Assembly: GCA_903871465.1 (NCBI GenBank)
Contig: CAIQHB010000035.1
Coordinates: forward strand, 1-48,745
DNA from: an uncultured Methanosarcinales archaeon
GTDB taxonomy: Archaea > Halobacteriota > Methanosarcinia > Methanotrichales > Methanotrichaceae
Direction of reading: 5' to 3'
DNA: 48,745 nt
Made by a program: the position numbers and the translations under genes. Positions 1 to 8,523 of the stretch are shown one piece after another. The notes beneath the pieces are model-generated. The model was not told where the DNA came from. It was given only the letters and a program-made list of their open reading frames with translations, and searched no databases. Positions within the stretch are counted from its first letter, which is position 1, and every line of letters starts with the position of its first letter.

Positions 1-103
1 ATACCATATGATAACGGATTTTATAAGCACAATGATTTGCCTTTTTTACCTCAATCATTGCATGCAGAATATGCAACTTTCCTTAAGACGGTTTCCTGTC
101 CAT

Positions 104-123
104 CCCCGCAGCAAGCTGCGGGG
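104..123. repeat. Perfect GC-rich hairpin at the break of a beta-helix gene
   Basis: A 9-bp inverted repeat (CCCCGCAGC / GCTGCGGGG) around AA, immediately followed by an A/T-rich run. The open beta-helix frame begins just to its right, and to its left a stop (84-86) closes that frame. Short palindromes of this kind occur as REP-like elements or at the ends of IS200/IS605-type elements, so this may mark an insertion or deletion junction. No second copy of the hairpin was seen in the window, so its mobile nature is inferred. Confidence 0.5.
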
Positions 124-125
124 TA

Positions 126-566
126 TTCTTTAAAAATAAAATCCACGACTGCAAAGGTAATGGAATTAAGGTTCACACAAAAGGTCAGGGCCTGATTGAA
201 GACAACCAGATTTATGGAAACGTTTTTTCGGGTGTTGAAATTGGAACCGGTTGCAACCCTACACTTAGGGGCAACAAAATCTACGATGGCAAAAGGGCAG
301 GAATTCTCGTTTACGAGGACGGTCTGGGTGTAATCGAAGAAAACGAGATCTATGGCAACGCGGGTTCGGGTGTATTGATTACGAGCGGTGGAAATCCAAC
401 TATTAAAGATAATCACATAAATAAAAATTTGTATAATGCCATAAGGATAGATAAATCAGGTGCAGGAACTATTGAGGATAATGACCTTCGTGAAAATAAG
501 AGTGGCGTGTGGGACATATCTGAAGATAGCAAGTCCTTGGTCAAACGTGCCAGAAATCTTGAATAA
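126..566 (+). pseudogene. 3' fragment of a right-handed beta-helix surface protein
   Basis: The frame is open from position 87 and reads as about 140 residues of repeating NosD/PbH1-like units. Turns such as EDNQIYGN, RGNKIYDG, EENEIYGN, KDNHINKN and EDNDLREN recur every 22-23 residues, the signature of a parallel beta-helix. There is no signal peptide or plausible start: the only in-frame ATG (375) lies in mid-repeat, and a stop at 84-86 plus the hairpin at 104-123 interrupt the upstream part. An intact protein of this type would be secreted and might bind or cleave carbohydrate. This copy has lost its 5' half. A distant start with a frameshift cannot be excluded. Confidence 0.6.
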
Positions 567-659
567 GAACAAAAAAATCTTGAAATGCTATATCATTACC
601 CCTTAATGCAAAATAGCGAGATCTACAGCATCGTTCTTCATAGGTACAGATTCCTGAAA

Positions 660-1595
660 TCACTTCCCTATCCTGTGCTCGTACCCCTTCGCCTCTATCC
701 GTCTCCTCTCGCCTCCCTTCTCCATCCAGATCCCCTCTTCCACCACTTCCCCGATCACCGTCAGTCCGCAAGCCCTCCGGGCTGCCTCCAGCCCATCCGG
801 TTTCACTGTGAAGACCAGCTCGAAGTCCCCGCCCGCGCTCATCACCAATTCCAGTGCCTTTTCCTGCCCCACCATCTCCACGAGGCCCGGAGCTATGGGC
901 AACGCTTCCTCCTGCACCACGAACCCCACCCGGCTCACCTCCGACAGATCCGAAAGCGAGAGCCCGAGGCCGTCGCTGTTATCCATCATGGCAGTGACGG
1001 CGCGGCTCTTCGCCAGCGCCCGGCCCTCCTTCAGTCGGGGCTCGGGCTCCAGCAGACTTGTTATGAACTCGCTCTCCACTCCCTGCTGCCAGGCCCACAG
1101 CCCTCCGCCCGCGCCGCCTAAAACACCAGTCGTGCAGAGCAGGTCGCCCACGCGCGCGCCCCTGCGCCTGAGCACGAGCTCCTTCTCCACGAACCCCAGG
1201 GCCGTGCCGGTGATGGTCAGCTCCTGATGCGAGTCGGTGTCGCCGCCCAAGATACGCGTGCCGTAAAAGGCAGCGCAGTCCGCAAAGCCGCTGAAGAGCT
1301 CATCGATAAAATAGAGATCCGCTTCCGGCGGCAGGCCTGCGGCGATGAGGACGCCCGCGGGCTCCGCGCCCATGGCTGCGATGTCGCTCAAGTTCACTGC
1401 CACCGCCATCCAGCCCATCTGCCAGGGATTCATGATGCCGGGAAAGTCGGTCTTCTGGTGCAGCATGTCAGTGGTGGCTACGAGATAGCGGTCCCCGGCA
1501 TCTATGACGGCGCAGTCGTCATTCTCCACACCGCCCAGAATCTCCGATATGCGCCGGATAAGATCGCGCTCCCCAATAGCATTTCCTTGAGTCAT
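660..1595 (-). CDS. thiL: Thiamine-monophosphate kinase
   Basis: ThiL phosphorylates thiamine monophosphate with ATP to give thiamine diphosphate, the last step of cofactor synthesis in the cytoplasm. The 311-residue product has the family length and motifs: NDDCAV near 25-30, NLSDIAAMGA at 68-77, GGDTDS at 117-122 and DNSDGL at 205-210, the acidic Mg-ATP-binding loops of the PurM-like fold. The ATG at 1595 is preceded by AAAGGTGGG, a good ribosome-binding site. The gene stands alone and is divergent from the secreted protein gene at 1667. About 90 nt separate its stop from the beta-helix fragment. Function is well supported by the motifs. Confidence 0.93.
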   Translation of the reverse strand: MTQGNAIGERDLIRRISEILGGVENDDCAVIDAGDRYLVATTDMLHQKTDFPGIMNPWQMGWMAVAVNLSDIAAMGAEPAGVLIAAGLPPEADLYFIDELFSGFADCAAFYGTRILGGDTDSHQELTITGTALGFVEKELVLRRRGARVGDLLCTTGVLGGAGGGLWAWQQGVESEFITSLLEPEPRLKEGRALAKSRAVTAMMDNSDGLGLSLSDLSEVSRVGFVVQEEALPIAPGLVEMVGQEKALELVMSAGGDFELVFTVKPDGLEAARRACGLTVIGEVVEEGIWMEKGGERRRIEAKGYEHRIGK

Positions 1596-1635
1596 TGATG
1601 CTCGCCCACCTTTCTTGCCGGTCGATCAGAAAGCA

Positions 1636-1645
1636 ATAAATTTTA
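1636..1645 (+). promoter_or_regulatory. TATA box of the NosD-like/chagasin gene
   Basis: AATAAATTTT lies about 25 nt upstream of the ATG at 1667. This places the transcript start at or a few bases before that codon, and favours a leaderless mRNA starting at 1667 over the GTG at 1655. Confidence 0.5.
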
Positions 1646-1666
1646 AGACGACTAGTGCATACTACC

Positions 1667-2611
1667 ATGCCCGATTACAAGAGATTATCTATTCCATTTC
1701 GGCTCGTCCTCCTGTGCGCCCTGGCGCTTCTCGCAGTTCTGCCGCTGTCGTCTGCGGCCGAGTTGCGCGTCTGCCCTGAGGGCTGCAGCCAGGCCGGCAT
1801 CCAGGCGGCAATGGGCGAAGCCCAGCCCGGAGATACGATAACTGTGGAGACGGGAACCTACCGCGACTCCCCCATAATTGGCACACCCGTAAACCTGCAC
1901 GGCCTGGATACGGGCAGTGGATTGCCCATCCTGGAGCCGGAAAAGGGGCGCGTAATTATGGCCGCCAATGGTGCCACCATGCAAGGTTTTGTTGTTGCGG
2001 GCCCGGCTTCCGGCGGAGCCGGTGACAACTGCACCCTGGAGGTCGTCCTTCCAGCATTCATCTTCCTCAATGATTTCAATAGCAGGAGCAGTGTCTGTGC
2101 CGAGGATACAGCAGACTGGAATTCGAGTGACGGGATAAATTATCAGTTCAAAAGCCGTGTGCTGCGCAGCCGCCTGGGAAACTACTGGGCCGACTATAAT
2201 GGAACAGACAAGAACCGCGATGGAATTGGCGACGAGCCAAAGATCCTGAACGATAAGAACATAGACTACTACCCGCTCATGCGACCCATTGATGAATACA
2301 TAATTCCGGATGAAAAGGAGACCAAAGTGCAGCTGATTCATGCCCGCGTAGGTGAGCCGTTTACCATCTCCATACCTGCCAATCCCACAACGGGATATAA
2401 TTGGACCGCAGACTACGATTACGTCCTGCTTGCCCAGGGAAAAGCCATATATGATATGTCCCCATCCAGGGCGCTGGGCTCAGGCGGCACATCCGTTTTT
2501 GTCTTCACGCCAATGAAACCCGGCAAGACGACCATCTACTTCGTCTACAAACGGTCCTGGGAGAACATTGTGGCAGATACGAGATCCTTCCTGGTGGATA
2601 TTTCCAAGTAA
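1667..2611 (+). CDS. Secreted NosD-like protein with C-terminal chagasin-like (I42) domain
   Basis: A signal peptide (hydrophobic LVLLCALALLAVLPL ending SSAAE) is followed by a short NosD/beta-helix-like region (AQPGDTITVETGTYRD, then NYWADYNGTDKNRDGIGDEP, typical of the ends of NosD-type repeats). The last ~95 residues look like the chagasin/amoebiasin protease-inhibitor fold: NPTTGYNW near 243-250 (GTG numbering), then GSGGTSVF and a late RSWE. Chagasins block papain-like cysteine proteases, so this may be an envelope inhibitor tethered to a carbohydrate-binding-type module. The NosD part is short (about 180 residues) and irregular, suggesting internal loss of repeats. A GTG at 1655 is the alternative start. 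The domain assignment is by motif only. Confidence 0.7.
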   Translation: MPDYKRLSIPFRLVLLCALALLAVLPLSSAAELRVCPEGCSQAGIQAAMGEAQPGDTITVETGTYRDSPIIGTPVNLHGLDTGSGLPILEPEKGRVIMAANGATMQGFVVAGPASGGAGDNCTLEVVLPAFIFLNDFNSRSSVCAEDTADWNSSDGINYQFKSRVLRSRLGNYWADYNGTDKNRDGIGDEPKILNDKNIDYYPLMRPIDEYIIPDEKETKVQLIHARVGEPFTISIPANPTTGYNWTADYDYVLLAQGKAIYDMSPSRALGSGGTSVFVFTPMKPGKTTIYFVYKRSWENIVADTRSFLVDISK

Positions 2612-2664
2612 AGGAGCCTATCCTTCAGGGGATCGAACCCAAGGTCAGCGGCTGAGCAATGAAG

Positions 2665-2674
2665 TATTTATATA
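2665..2674 (+). promoter_or_regulatory. TATA box of the aIF2-gamma operon
   Basis: TATTTATATA at 2665-2674 predicts a transcript start near 2695, leaving a leader of roughly 30 nt. That leader contains the strong AAGGAG (2710-2715) before the TTG start at 2724. This is probably the main promoter of the + strand operon ending at S27ae. Confidence 0.6.
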
Positions 2675-2723
2675 GTGATGACCATCAATTCCTGATCATT
2701 ACAATCCTTAAGGAGATTTCAAA

Positions 2724-4019
2724 TTGGCAAAATCCGATATCAAGTCTGAGGTTAAATCAGATTCAAAAACCGAGGCAGAAAAGCCTGCGCCCAAAAAACC
2801 AGAGGTCAATATCGGCATGGTTGGCCATGTCGATCACGGCAAAACCACTCTTGTTAAGTCACTATCCGGAGTCTGGACCGATCAACATAGCGAAGAGGTT
2901 AAAAGGGGCATCTCCATTCGCCTGGGCTATGCGGATGCAACCTTTAGAAAGTGCCCGAGCTGTCCGGCACCGGATGCTTATTCGGTAGAGGAGAAATGCC
3001 CTCACTGCGGCACTGAGACCGAGGTTCTGCGAACCGTTTCCTTCGTGGACTCGCCGGGCCACGAAACGCTCATGGCCACAATGCTCTGCGGAGCCGCCAT
3101 CATGGATGGTGCTGTTTTGGTCATCTCCGCCAATGAGCCCTGTCCCCAGCCGCAGACGAAAGAGCATCTTATGGCTCTCAACATCACAGGCATCAACAAA
3201 ATCGTGATAGTGCAAAACAAGATCGATCTCATGACCCGTGAAGAAGTAATGGAGCACTACCGGCAGATCAAGGACTTCATAAAAGGAACAGTAGCCGAGA
3301 ATGCGCCCATTGTGCCAATTTCGGCTCAGCAGAACCTGAATGTGGATATGGTCATACAGGCCGTCGAGGAAACCATACCGACGCCACCCAGGGACATGGA
3401 CAAGCCCCCCTTGCTAAAGGTTGCTCGCTCCTTCGACATCAATCGGCCAGGCGCGACTCCGGAAGCCCTCAAAGGCGGAGTTATAGGCGGATCCCTCAGC
3501 CAGGGAGTGCTACACGTGGGCGACAAGATAGAGATCTGCCCCGGCAGACTGGTGGAATATGAAGGCAGGAAACAGTGGGTCCCTATCCAGACCAAAGTGG
3601 TAACTCTCCTGGCTGGAAGTCACGTTCAGGATGAGATCACCCCCGGCGGCCTGATGGGCGTGGGCACACTACTCGATCCCATCATGACCAAAAGCGATGC
3701 ATTGGTGGGCCAGGTTGCAGGCGAACCCGGAAAACTTCCGCCCGCAAGAGGCACTTTTACCATGAATATGCAGTTGCTGGAAAGGGTCGTGGGAGTTACG
3801 GACGAATCCAATGTAGAGCCCATTCACTCCAGCGAGCCGCTGATGCTCAATGTCGGCACAGCCACAACCGTGGGAGTCGTCACCAGCGCTCGTGAGGGTG
3901 GCGTAGTCCAGGTGCAGCTCAAGAGACCCGTTTGCGCCGATATTGGAGACCGCGTGGCCGTAAGCAGGCGTATCGGTGCCAGGTGGCGTCTCATTGGTGT
4001 AGGCACCATAATCGAGTAG
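2724..4019 (+). CDS. eif2g: Translation initiation factor aIF2 subunit gamma
   Basis: The GTP-binding core of the aIF2 trimer, which delivers Met-tRNAi to the small ribosomal subunit. Visible motifs are the P-loop GHVDHGKTT (34-42), switch [12 protein letters not shown] (61-71), a zinc knuckle CPSC...CPHC (77-95), DSPGHE (109-114) and NKID (165-168), then two beta-barrel domains. The length of 431 includes a ~28-residue charged Lys/Glu/Pro extension before the G domain, somewhat longer than usual. The start is TTG, chosen because AAGGAG lies 8 nt upstream and the protein runs MAKSDIK from there. It heads an operon of translation and transcription genes, with the next ATG 1 nt after its stop. 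Confidence 0.96.
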   Translation: MAKSDIKSEVKSDSKTEAEKPAPKKPEVNIGMVGHVDHGKTTLVKSLSGVWTDQHSEEVKRGISIRLGYADATFRKCPSCPAPDAYSVEEKCPHCGTETEVLRTVSFVDSPGHETLMATMLCGAAIMDGAVLVISANEPCPQPQTKEHLMALNITGINKIVIVQNKIDLMTREEVMEHYRQIKDFIKGTVAENAPIVPISAQQNLNVDMVIQAVEETIPTPPRDMDKPPLLKVARSFDINRPGATPEALKGGVIGGSLSQGVLHVGDKIEICPGRLVEYEGRKQWVPIQTKVVTLLAGSHVQDEITPGGLMGVGTLLDPIMTKSDALVGQVAGEPGKLPPARGTFTMNMQLLERVVGVTDESNVEPIHSSEPLMLNVGTATTVGVVTSAREGGVVQVQLKRPVCADIGDRVAVSRRIGARWRLIGVGTIIE

Positions 4020-4020
4020 C

Positions 4021-4431
4021 ATGAAGGAAATCCTCGACGAAGATAGTGTGAAGGTAATCATCGACACAAACGCATTGATGGTGCCAGAGCAGTTCGGTGT
4101 GGATATTTTTACCGAGCTAGCGCGCCTTGGATATGTGCGCTGTATAGTCCCGGCCCAGGTCATGGGGGAGCTTCGCTCTTTGGCCGTCAAGGCCGATAAA
4201 GGAAGGGATAAAATCGCGGCCCGTGTGGCTTTGGGGCTCACCGAACGCTGCAGTGTTGTTGGAGAAGACAATTTTGATGCCGATCAGGCAATCGAGGAGC
4301 TGGCCCTGAGAGAAGGCGCCGCCGTCTTCACGAATGACAAAGCTCTGAAGAAAAGGTTATTTAGTAAAGGCATCACCGTAATATACCTGCGCCAGAGACG
4401 GTATCTAGAGGCAACGAAGAAGGAGTATTGA
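4021..4431 (+). CDS. PIN-domain RNase, Fcf1/Utp23-like archaeal family
   Basis: A 136-residue PIN domain. The acidic residues expected to bind Mg are visible: D15 (IIDTNAL), E50 (VMGEL) and D107 (FTNDKAL). It sits between aIF2-gamma and RpoE1, a conserved euryarchaeal arrangement, and no antitoxin gene accompanies it. This argues for a housekeeping ribosome-biogenesis or RNA-processing nuclease rather than a VapC toxin. Its substrate is unknown. Its TGA overlaps the ATG of rpoE1 by one base, so the two are translationally coupled. Confidence 0.82.
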   Translation: MKEILDEDSVKVIIDTNALMVPEQFGVDIFTELARLGYVRCIVPAQVMGELRSLAVKADKGRDKIAARVALGLTERCSVVGEDNFDADQAIEELALREGAAVFTNDKALKKRLFSKGITVIYLRQRRYLEATKKEY

Positions 4432-5006
4432 TGTATAAGAAGATGAAGCTTAAGGGTGTGGCCAAGATAGAACCGGATCATCTGGGTGATCCCCTCGAGG
4501 CGGCAGTGGACAAGTCACTGCGCGACAAGTATGAGGCAGTAGTAGACAAGTCACTGGGAACAATAGTGGCCGTGCTCGGAGCGGATAATATTGGAGAAGG
4601 TCACATCCTTGCTGGGGACGGGTCCATTTACTACGAAGTCAACTTTGATGCCCTTGTCTTCAAGCCGGAGATGCAGGAGATCATCGAAGGCGAGGTCGTG
4701 GAGATAGTCAAATTCGGTGCTTTCCTCTCGTTAGGACCGTTCGATGGCCTTCTGCATGTCAGCCAGATCACCAATGAGTATATATCTCATGATGAAAAGA
4801 ACGCGCGGCTGGTCAGCAAAGAGTCGAACAAGTCCTTGGGAGAAGGGGACAAGGTTCGAGCCAGAGTCATAGCCGTAAGCCTGAATGAGAAAGAGCCTCG
4901 TGAGAGCAAGATCGGACTCACCATGAGGCAAACAGGTCTCGGAAAGCTGGAGTGGCTTGAAGCCAATAATAAAGCGGAAGTAGTTGTTGAGGCAGAGGCG
5001 AAATGA
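4431..5006 (+). CDS. rpoE1: DNA-directed RNA polymerase subunit Rpo7 (RpoE1)
   Basis: The Rpb7-like stalk subunit, which pairs with Rpo4 and binds emerging RNA. An N-terminal RNP-like half (about 1-80) is followed by an S1/OB domain (GEVVEIVKFGAFLSLGPFDG, then HVSQI). Typical archaeal proteins are 180-195 residues and this one is 191. GGAG at 4422-4425 sits 5 nt before the ATG at 4431, whereas a TTG at 4428 is too close, so 4431 is taken as the start. The N-terminal half contains two similar stretches (AAVDKSL and AVVDKSL, 16 residues apart), a small internal duplication. It overlaps spt4 by 4 nt. Confidence 0.94.
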   Translation: MYKKMKLKGVAKIEPDHLGDPLEAAVDKSLRDKYEAVVDKSLGTIVAVLGADNIGEGHILAGDGSIYYEVNFDALVFKPEMQEIIEGEVVEIVKFGAFLSLGPFDGLLHVSQITNEYISHDEKNARLVSKESNKSLGEGDKVRARVIAVSLNEKEPRESKIGLTMRQTGLGKLEWLEANNKAEVVVEAEAK

Positions 5007-5188
5007 CAGAGCAGGCATGCAGAGAGTGTCGCCGAATAGTTGAGGGGCAGGTCTGTCCCATCTGTAACTCAGCCTCGCTCAGTAAGGACTGGAGCGGATA
5101 CGTCGTGATCATCGATCCCAAAGAGTCGATCATCGCGCAGAAGCTGGAGATTACCCTTCCAGGAAGATACGCTTTGAAGGTGCGATAG
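5003..5188 (+). CDS. spt4: Transcription elongation factor Spt4 (RpoE2)
   Basis: A 61-residue zinc-ribbon protein that binds Spt5 and keeps RNA polymerase processive. Two CxxC pairs are visible (CREC near residue 6 and CPIC near 17). They are followed by the conserved core DWSGYVVIIDP and KLEITLPGRYALKVR. The gene overlaps rpoE1 by ATGA and is followed 1 nt later by the next gene, so all are one transcript. Confidence 0.93.
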   Translation: MTEQACRECRRIVEGQVCPICNSASLSKDWSGYVVIIDPKESIIAQKLEITLPGRYALKVR

Positions 5189-5189
5189 A

Positions 5190-5720
5190 TTGCGCCCCCT
5201 CCTTCTTCCAGAAAAGCTCCGATTTTTGCTGAAAGCTCCCTTGGGCAGGTTGTATAAGGGAGACGGCGTGGAATGCGCCATAGCAATGAAAAACGAGCTG
5301 ATCCGTGCCAAGAAGGTCGCAGCGATCGGCGATATGACGACATACTATCTTTTGAAGGCATCCATTGTGCCGGACCTGGCTGTTGTCGACAACAAAACCA
5401 AGAGGATGCCTGTTCCGGATCATATCGTGCAGAACCTGGATCACGATAGCTATAAGACGATTGAAGTAAAAAACCCTGCGGCAACTCTCACAAAGGAGCT
5501 TATAGACATAATCCGAGATTCTCTAAACAGCGATGATCGAGTCAAGATAATAGTAGATGGCGAAGAGGATTTGGCAACGCTTCCTGCCATACTCTATGCG
5601 CCTCTCGGCTCCGCCGTGGTCTATGGTCAGCCCAATGAGGGTAGCGTCTTGGTCGACGTTACACCTGAGATAAAGCTAAGAATTGATGAATTTATGAAAC
5701 AAATGACAGTGGAGGAATGA
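5190..5720 (+). CDS. GTP-dependent dephospho-CoA kinase (DUF359)
   Basis: DUF359 proteins phosphorylate dephospho-CoA with GTP, completing archaeal coenzyme A synthesis. Family features are seen in the 176-residue product: GDMTTYYLL near residue 48, VVDNKTKR soon after, KNPAATLTKEL, then DGEEDLATLPAI and GSAVVYGQPNEG. The start is TTG at 5190, just past the spt4 stop. GGTG around 5177 is a possible ribosome-binding site, and translation may be coupled to spt4. Its place between Spt4 and S24e is the usual euryarchaeal one. Confidence 0.88.
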   Translation: MRPLLLPEKLRFLLKAPLGRLYKGDGVECAIAMKNELIRAKKVAAIGDMTTYYLLKASIVPDLAVVDNKTKRMPVPDHIVQNLDHDSYKTIEVKNPAATLTKELIDIIRDSLNSDDRVKIIVDGEEDLATLPAILYAPLGSAVVYGQPNEGSVLVDVTPEIKLRIDEFMKQMTVEE

Positions 5721-5723
5721 AGT

Positions 5724-6029
5724 TTGGATATACAGGTTATAGAAGAAAAGAACAACCCCAACCTGAATCGGCGGGAGATTGTTTTCAAGGTTATTCATGA
5801 TGCGTCAACACCATCTAGAAAGAGCGTTGTGGAAAGATTGGCAGCAACTTTGAACTCGAAGAGCAGCCTAGTCTTCGTGGACAGCCTGAAGACGGAGTTT
5901 GGAAAGCGCGAAACCATTGGATATGCCAAGATCTACGAGACTGCAGAAAGGGCAAAGCAGGTGGAACGGGTTCATATCATAGAGCGAAACACATTCACCA
6001 AGCCCGAAGCCAAGCCGGAGGCAAGCTAA
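5724..6029 (+). CDS. rps24e: Small ribosomal subunit protein S24e
   Basis: A 101-residue archaeal/eukaryotic S24e with the family pattern [16 protein letters not shown] near the start and the central [18 protein letters not shown]. It uses a TTG start at 5724, supported by GGAGGA at 5711-5716. Its stop overlaps the ATG of S27ae (TAATG). It is part of the + strand information-processing operon. Confidence 0.95.
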   Translation: MDIQVIEEKNNPNLNRREIVFKVIHDASTPSRKSVVERLAATLNSKSSLVFVDSLKTEFGKRETIGYAKIYETAERAKQVERVHIIERNTFTKPEAKPEAS

Positions 6030-6214
6030 TGGCTGCCGCAAAGAAGGCCAAGAAGGGCGTGGTGAATGGCGCAGCCAAATATTATGAAGTGAGCGGTGAC
6101 ACCATCAAGACCAAGAAATCGGTATGTCCGCGATGTGGAAATGGCGTATTCCTGGCGGAGCATGGCGACCGTCAGAGCTGCGGCAAGTGCGGTTACACAG
6201 AGTTCAAGAAGTAG
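6029..6214 (+). CDS. rps27ae: Small ribosomal subunit protein S27ae
   Basis: A 61-residue zinc-ribbon ribosomal protein. CPRC near residue 32 and CGKC near 51 form the zinc site in the usual S27ae spacing, ending GYTEF. It lacks the ubiquitin moiety fused in eukaryotes, as expected in archaea. It is the last gene of the operon. The ~100 nt after it hold the promoter of the stomatin gene. Confidence 0.95.
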   Translation: MAAAKKAKKGVVNGAAKYYEVSGDTIKTKKSVCPRCGNGVFLAEHGDRQSCGKCGYTEFKK

Positions 6215-6282
6215 TCTGTTGAAACCCCAGGTCTCTATCCTTGGACCTGATCTACTATTTTGAGAGGATATTTGCTAGTTAG

Positions 6283-6292
6283 CTATTTAAGA
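6283..6292 (+). promoter_or_regulatory. TATA box of the stomatin/NfeD operon
   Basis: CTATTTAAGA predicts a transcript start near 6312, 12 nt before the TTG start codon. GGTG at 6315-6318 is a weak ribosome-binding site in between. Confidence 0.45.
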
Positions 6293-6323
6293 TAAGAAGC
6301 CTAACTTAGCTATTGGTGTTTAT

Positions 6324-7178
6324 TTGGCTATATTTGATAATACCCTCATAGCTCTGCTGATTGTATTAGTAATATTGTCACAGGCTATAAAGATCGTTCG
6401 AGAGTATGAAAGAGTAGTCATATTTCGGTTGGGACGCTTCAGCGGAGTGAAGGGGCCCGGCATATTCTTAATAATTCCATTCATAGATCGAGTAATTCTG
6501 CTCGACCTGAGGGTCTTCACGATTGACGTGGCCAAGCAGGTGGTCATAACCAAGGATAACGTGAGCGTAGAAGTGGACGCGGTTATCTACTACCGGGTGG
6601 TCGATCCCTCTCGAGCCATCATCCAGGTGGAGAATTACAAGATGGCCACATCTTTGCTGGCGCAGACCACCTTGCGGGACGTGCTGGGCCAGATTGAACT
6701 GGATGATCTGCTCTCCAAGCGCGATGAATTGAACAAGAAGCTGCAGGAGATTCTGGACCATCATACCGATCCCTGGGGAATCAAGGTGACGGCCGTAACA
6801 CTAAGAGACGTCTCTCTACCCGAATCAATGAGAAGGGCGATTGCCAAGCAGGCGGAGTCGGAGAGGGAAAAGAGGTCACGCATCATTCTGGCGGACGGCG
6901 AGTTCCAGGCCTCCAAGACCATGACCGATGCCGCCCGGCTTTATGAAGAAGTTCCTGCGGCTTTGAAGCTGAGGGAGCTGCAGACTCTGGTAGATATTGC
7001 TAGGGAGAAGACGCTCATCGTCGTCACTCCCGCTGGAGACACAGGAACTGGTTCGATTGTAGGTTTGACGGCTGCTCTGAACCGTGAGCTTTCCGAAAGG
7101 GAATCGAACCGGAAGGATGAAGCGAAGCGAACGGCACTAAAAGAAGCGGATACTGAGGCCGAAAGATTTAGGAGATGA
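6324..7178 (+). CDS. Stomatin/SPFH-domain membrane protein
   Basis: One N-terminal membrane segment (ALLIVLVILSQAIKIV) is followed by a canonical SPFH domain (EYERVVIFRLGRF, then GPGIFLIIPFIDRV and DLRVFTIDV). A helical, charged stretch near 160-200 probably forms the oligomerising coiled coil. The length of 284 residues fits archaeal stomatins. Such proteins organise membrane microdomains and are processed or partnered by an NfeD/STOPP protease, which is encoded 7 nt downstream. The start is TTG (MAIFDNTLI); no ATG fits better. Confidence 0.9.
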   Translation: MAIFDNTLIALLIVLVILSQAIKIVREYERVVIFRLGRFSGVKGPGIFLIIPFIDRVILLDLRVFTIDVAKQVVITKDNVSVEVDAVIYYRVVDPSRAIIQVENYKMATSLLAQTTLRDVLGQIELDDLLSKRDELNKKLQEILDHHTDPWGIKVTAVTLRDVSLPESMRRAIAKQAESEREKRSRIILADGEFQASKTMTDAARLYEEVPAALKLRELQTLVDIAREKTLIVVTPAGDTGTGSIVGLTAALNRELSERESNRKDEAKRTALKEADTEAERFRR

Positions 7179-7185
7179 AGGGCAT

Positions 7186-8523
7186 ATGAAGGCAATCCGG
7201 TCACGCTCGGGGTCCAGGGCCAGAGGTGACCGAACTGGCCTTTTGATATTTCTAATTTTATTGCTCCTGGCATTTCCAGCAGGCTCGACCTCTGTCGGGG
7301 AGTCAAACCGTTCGATATTGGCGGTCGAGCTGCAGGGTGCCATAACGCCCGTCAGCGACGACATCATTCTTGCCGCCATCGGGGCCGCGGAGGCGGAAGA
7401 TTCCAGGGCGTTGATGATTATATTGAATACCCCGGGCGGCGGCCTGACAGAGACTACAGAGATCCTGAAGCAGATGGAAGAGACGAAGCTGCCTGTAATC
7501 GGTTATGTCTACCCCGAAGGCGGCTTCGCCTGGTCGGCGGGAACGATCATCCTGATCAGCTCCGATGTGGCAGCCATGGCTCCGCATACTATCATCGGCT
7601 CTGCCCAACCGGTACAGCTTTCGCCCACAGGCGGAACAGTGCCGATAAACGATAGCAAGACCCGCAATGCTATTGTAGCCCTGATAGAAGAGAAAGCGAG
7701 AATGCACGGGCGAAACGTTACCGCCGCCAGGGAGTTTGTGGTCTCCAATCTGAACCTGAACGCTGATGAGGCCAGGAATTATGGGGTGGTCGAGCACGTT
7801 GCGACTTCGCCCGAGGATCTGCTGCTCCAGGTCAACGGAAGCCAGGTGAAGAACACTACCTTGATCACAGCCGGGGCAAGGGTCGAGTACTTTGAGCCTC
7901 CCCTCAATTTGCAGCTCCAGTCGCTCCTCTCGGACCCCACGATTGCCGGATTGCTTATATTGATAGGCCTTTATGCCATAATATTCGGCCTCTCCAGCCC
8001 TGGGATCGGAGCTGAAGTCTTTGGAGTGACGGCCCTGGCTTTGGGACTGATCGGACAGGGCTTCAATGTGAATATCGGGGCCGTCTTTCTGCTCCTGCTG
8101 GGATTGGGCCTGATCCTGGCAGAACTTCACAGCCAAACCTTTGGAATCCTGGCCGCGGCCGGCCTGATATGCGTAATCGTAGGCAGCGTCCTAATCGTTC
8201 CCACCAGCTTTCCCGAGTGGTACGTTCCGGGCGGCTATCAGCAGTCCATGGCCTTTGCCCTCATTTTGCCCTCACTGATCCTGGGCTTGTTCCTGGCCAT
8301 AGCCCTTTACAAGGTGGCCCGGGCCAGATTCGCGCCAGAGCAAAACGACCGGTTTGCGGGTGAAGTCGCAGAGGCCATCGACAGGCTGGACCCGGGGGGC
8401 TATGTGCTTTTCCAGGGTGAGTATTGGCGGGCGAATTCTGTGGAGACGATAGAGAAAGGTGAGACCGTAGTAATCCTGGCAAAGGTTGGAACTCTGTTGC
8501 AGGTGAAGCGAAAACGGGATTAG
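7186..8523 (+). CDS. nfeD: NfeD/STOPP membrane serine protease (ClpP class)
   Basis: A 445-residue long-form NfeD: signal or anchor segment (about 18-33), ClpP/SppA-like protease domain (about 43-225), four or five membrane helices (about 245-380) and a C-terminal OB-fold (about 385-445). The catalytic dyad is visible as S117 in FAWSAGT and K158 in INDSKTR. Their 41-residue spacing equals that of Ser97/Lys138 in the characterised Pyrococcus 1510-N protease, which cleaves the C-terminal tail of its partner stomatin. Pairing with the upstream SPFH gene in one operon supports the same role in membrane protein quality control. Confidence 0.92.
   Translation: MKAIRSRSGSRARGDRTGLLIFLILLLLAFPAGSTSVGESNRSILAVELQGAITPVSDDIILAAIGAAEAEDSRALMIILNTPGGGLTETTEILKQMEETKLPVIGYVYPEGGFAWSAGTIILISSDVAAMAPHTIIGSAQPVQLSPTGGTVPINDSKTRNAIVALIEEKARMHGRNVTAAREFVVSNLNLNADEARNYGVVEHVATSPEDLLLQVNGSQVKNTTLITAGARVEYFEPPLNLQLQSLLSDPTIAGLLILIGLYAIIFGLSSPGIGAEVFGVTALALGLIGQGFNVNIGAVFLLLLGLGLILAELHSQTFGILAAAGLICVIVGSVLIVPTSFPEWYVPGGYQQSMAFALILPSLILGLFLAIALYKVARARFAPEQNDRFAGEVAEAIDRLDPGGYVLFQGEYWRANSVETIEKGETVVILAKVGTLLQVKRKRD

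Noticed and set aside
585-1598. Several long + strand ORFs opposite thiL
   Set aside because: They are mirror frames of the GC-rich thiL coding strand, with Pro/Arg/His/Ser-rich sequence and no family features.
4021-4431. VapC toxin of a toxin-antitoxin pair
   Set aside because: No antitoxin gene is adjacent and the gene is locked in the conserved aIF2-gamma to RpoE1 operon, so a housekeeping PIN nuclease is more likely.
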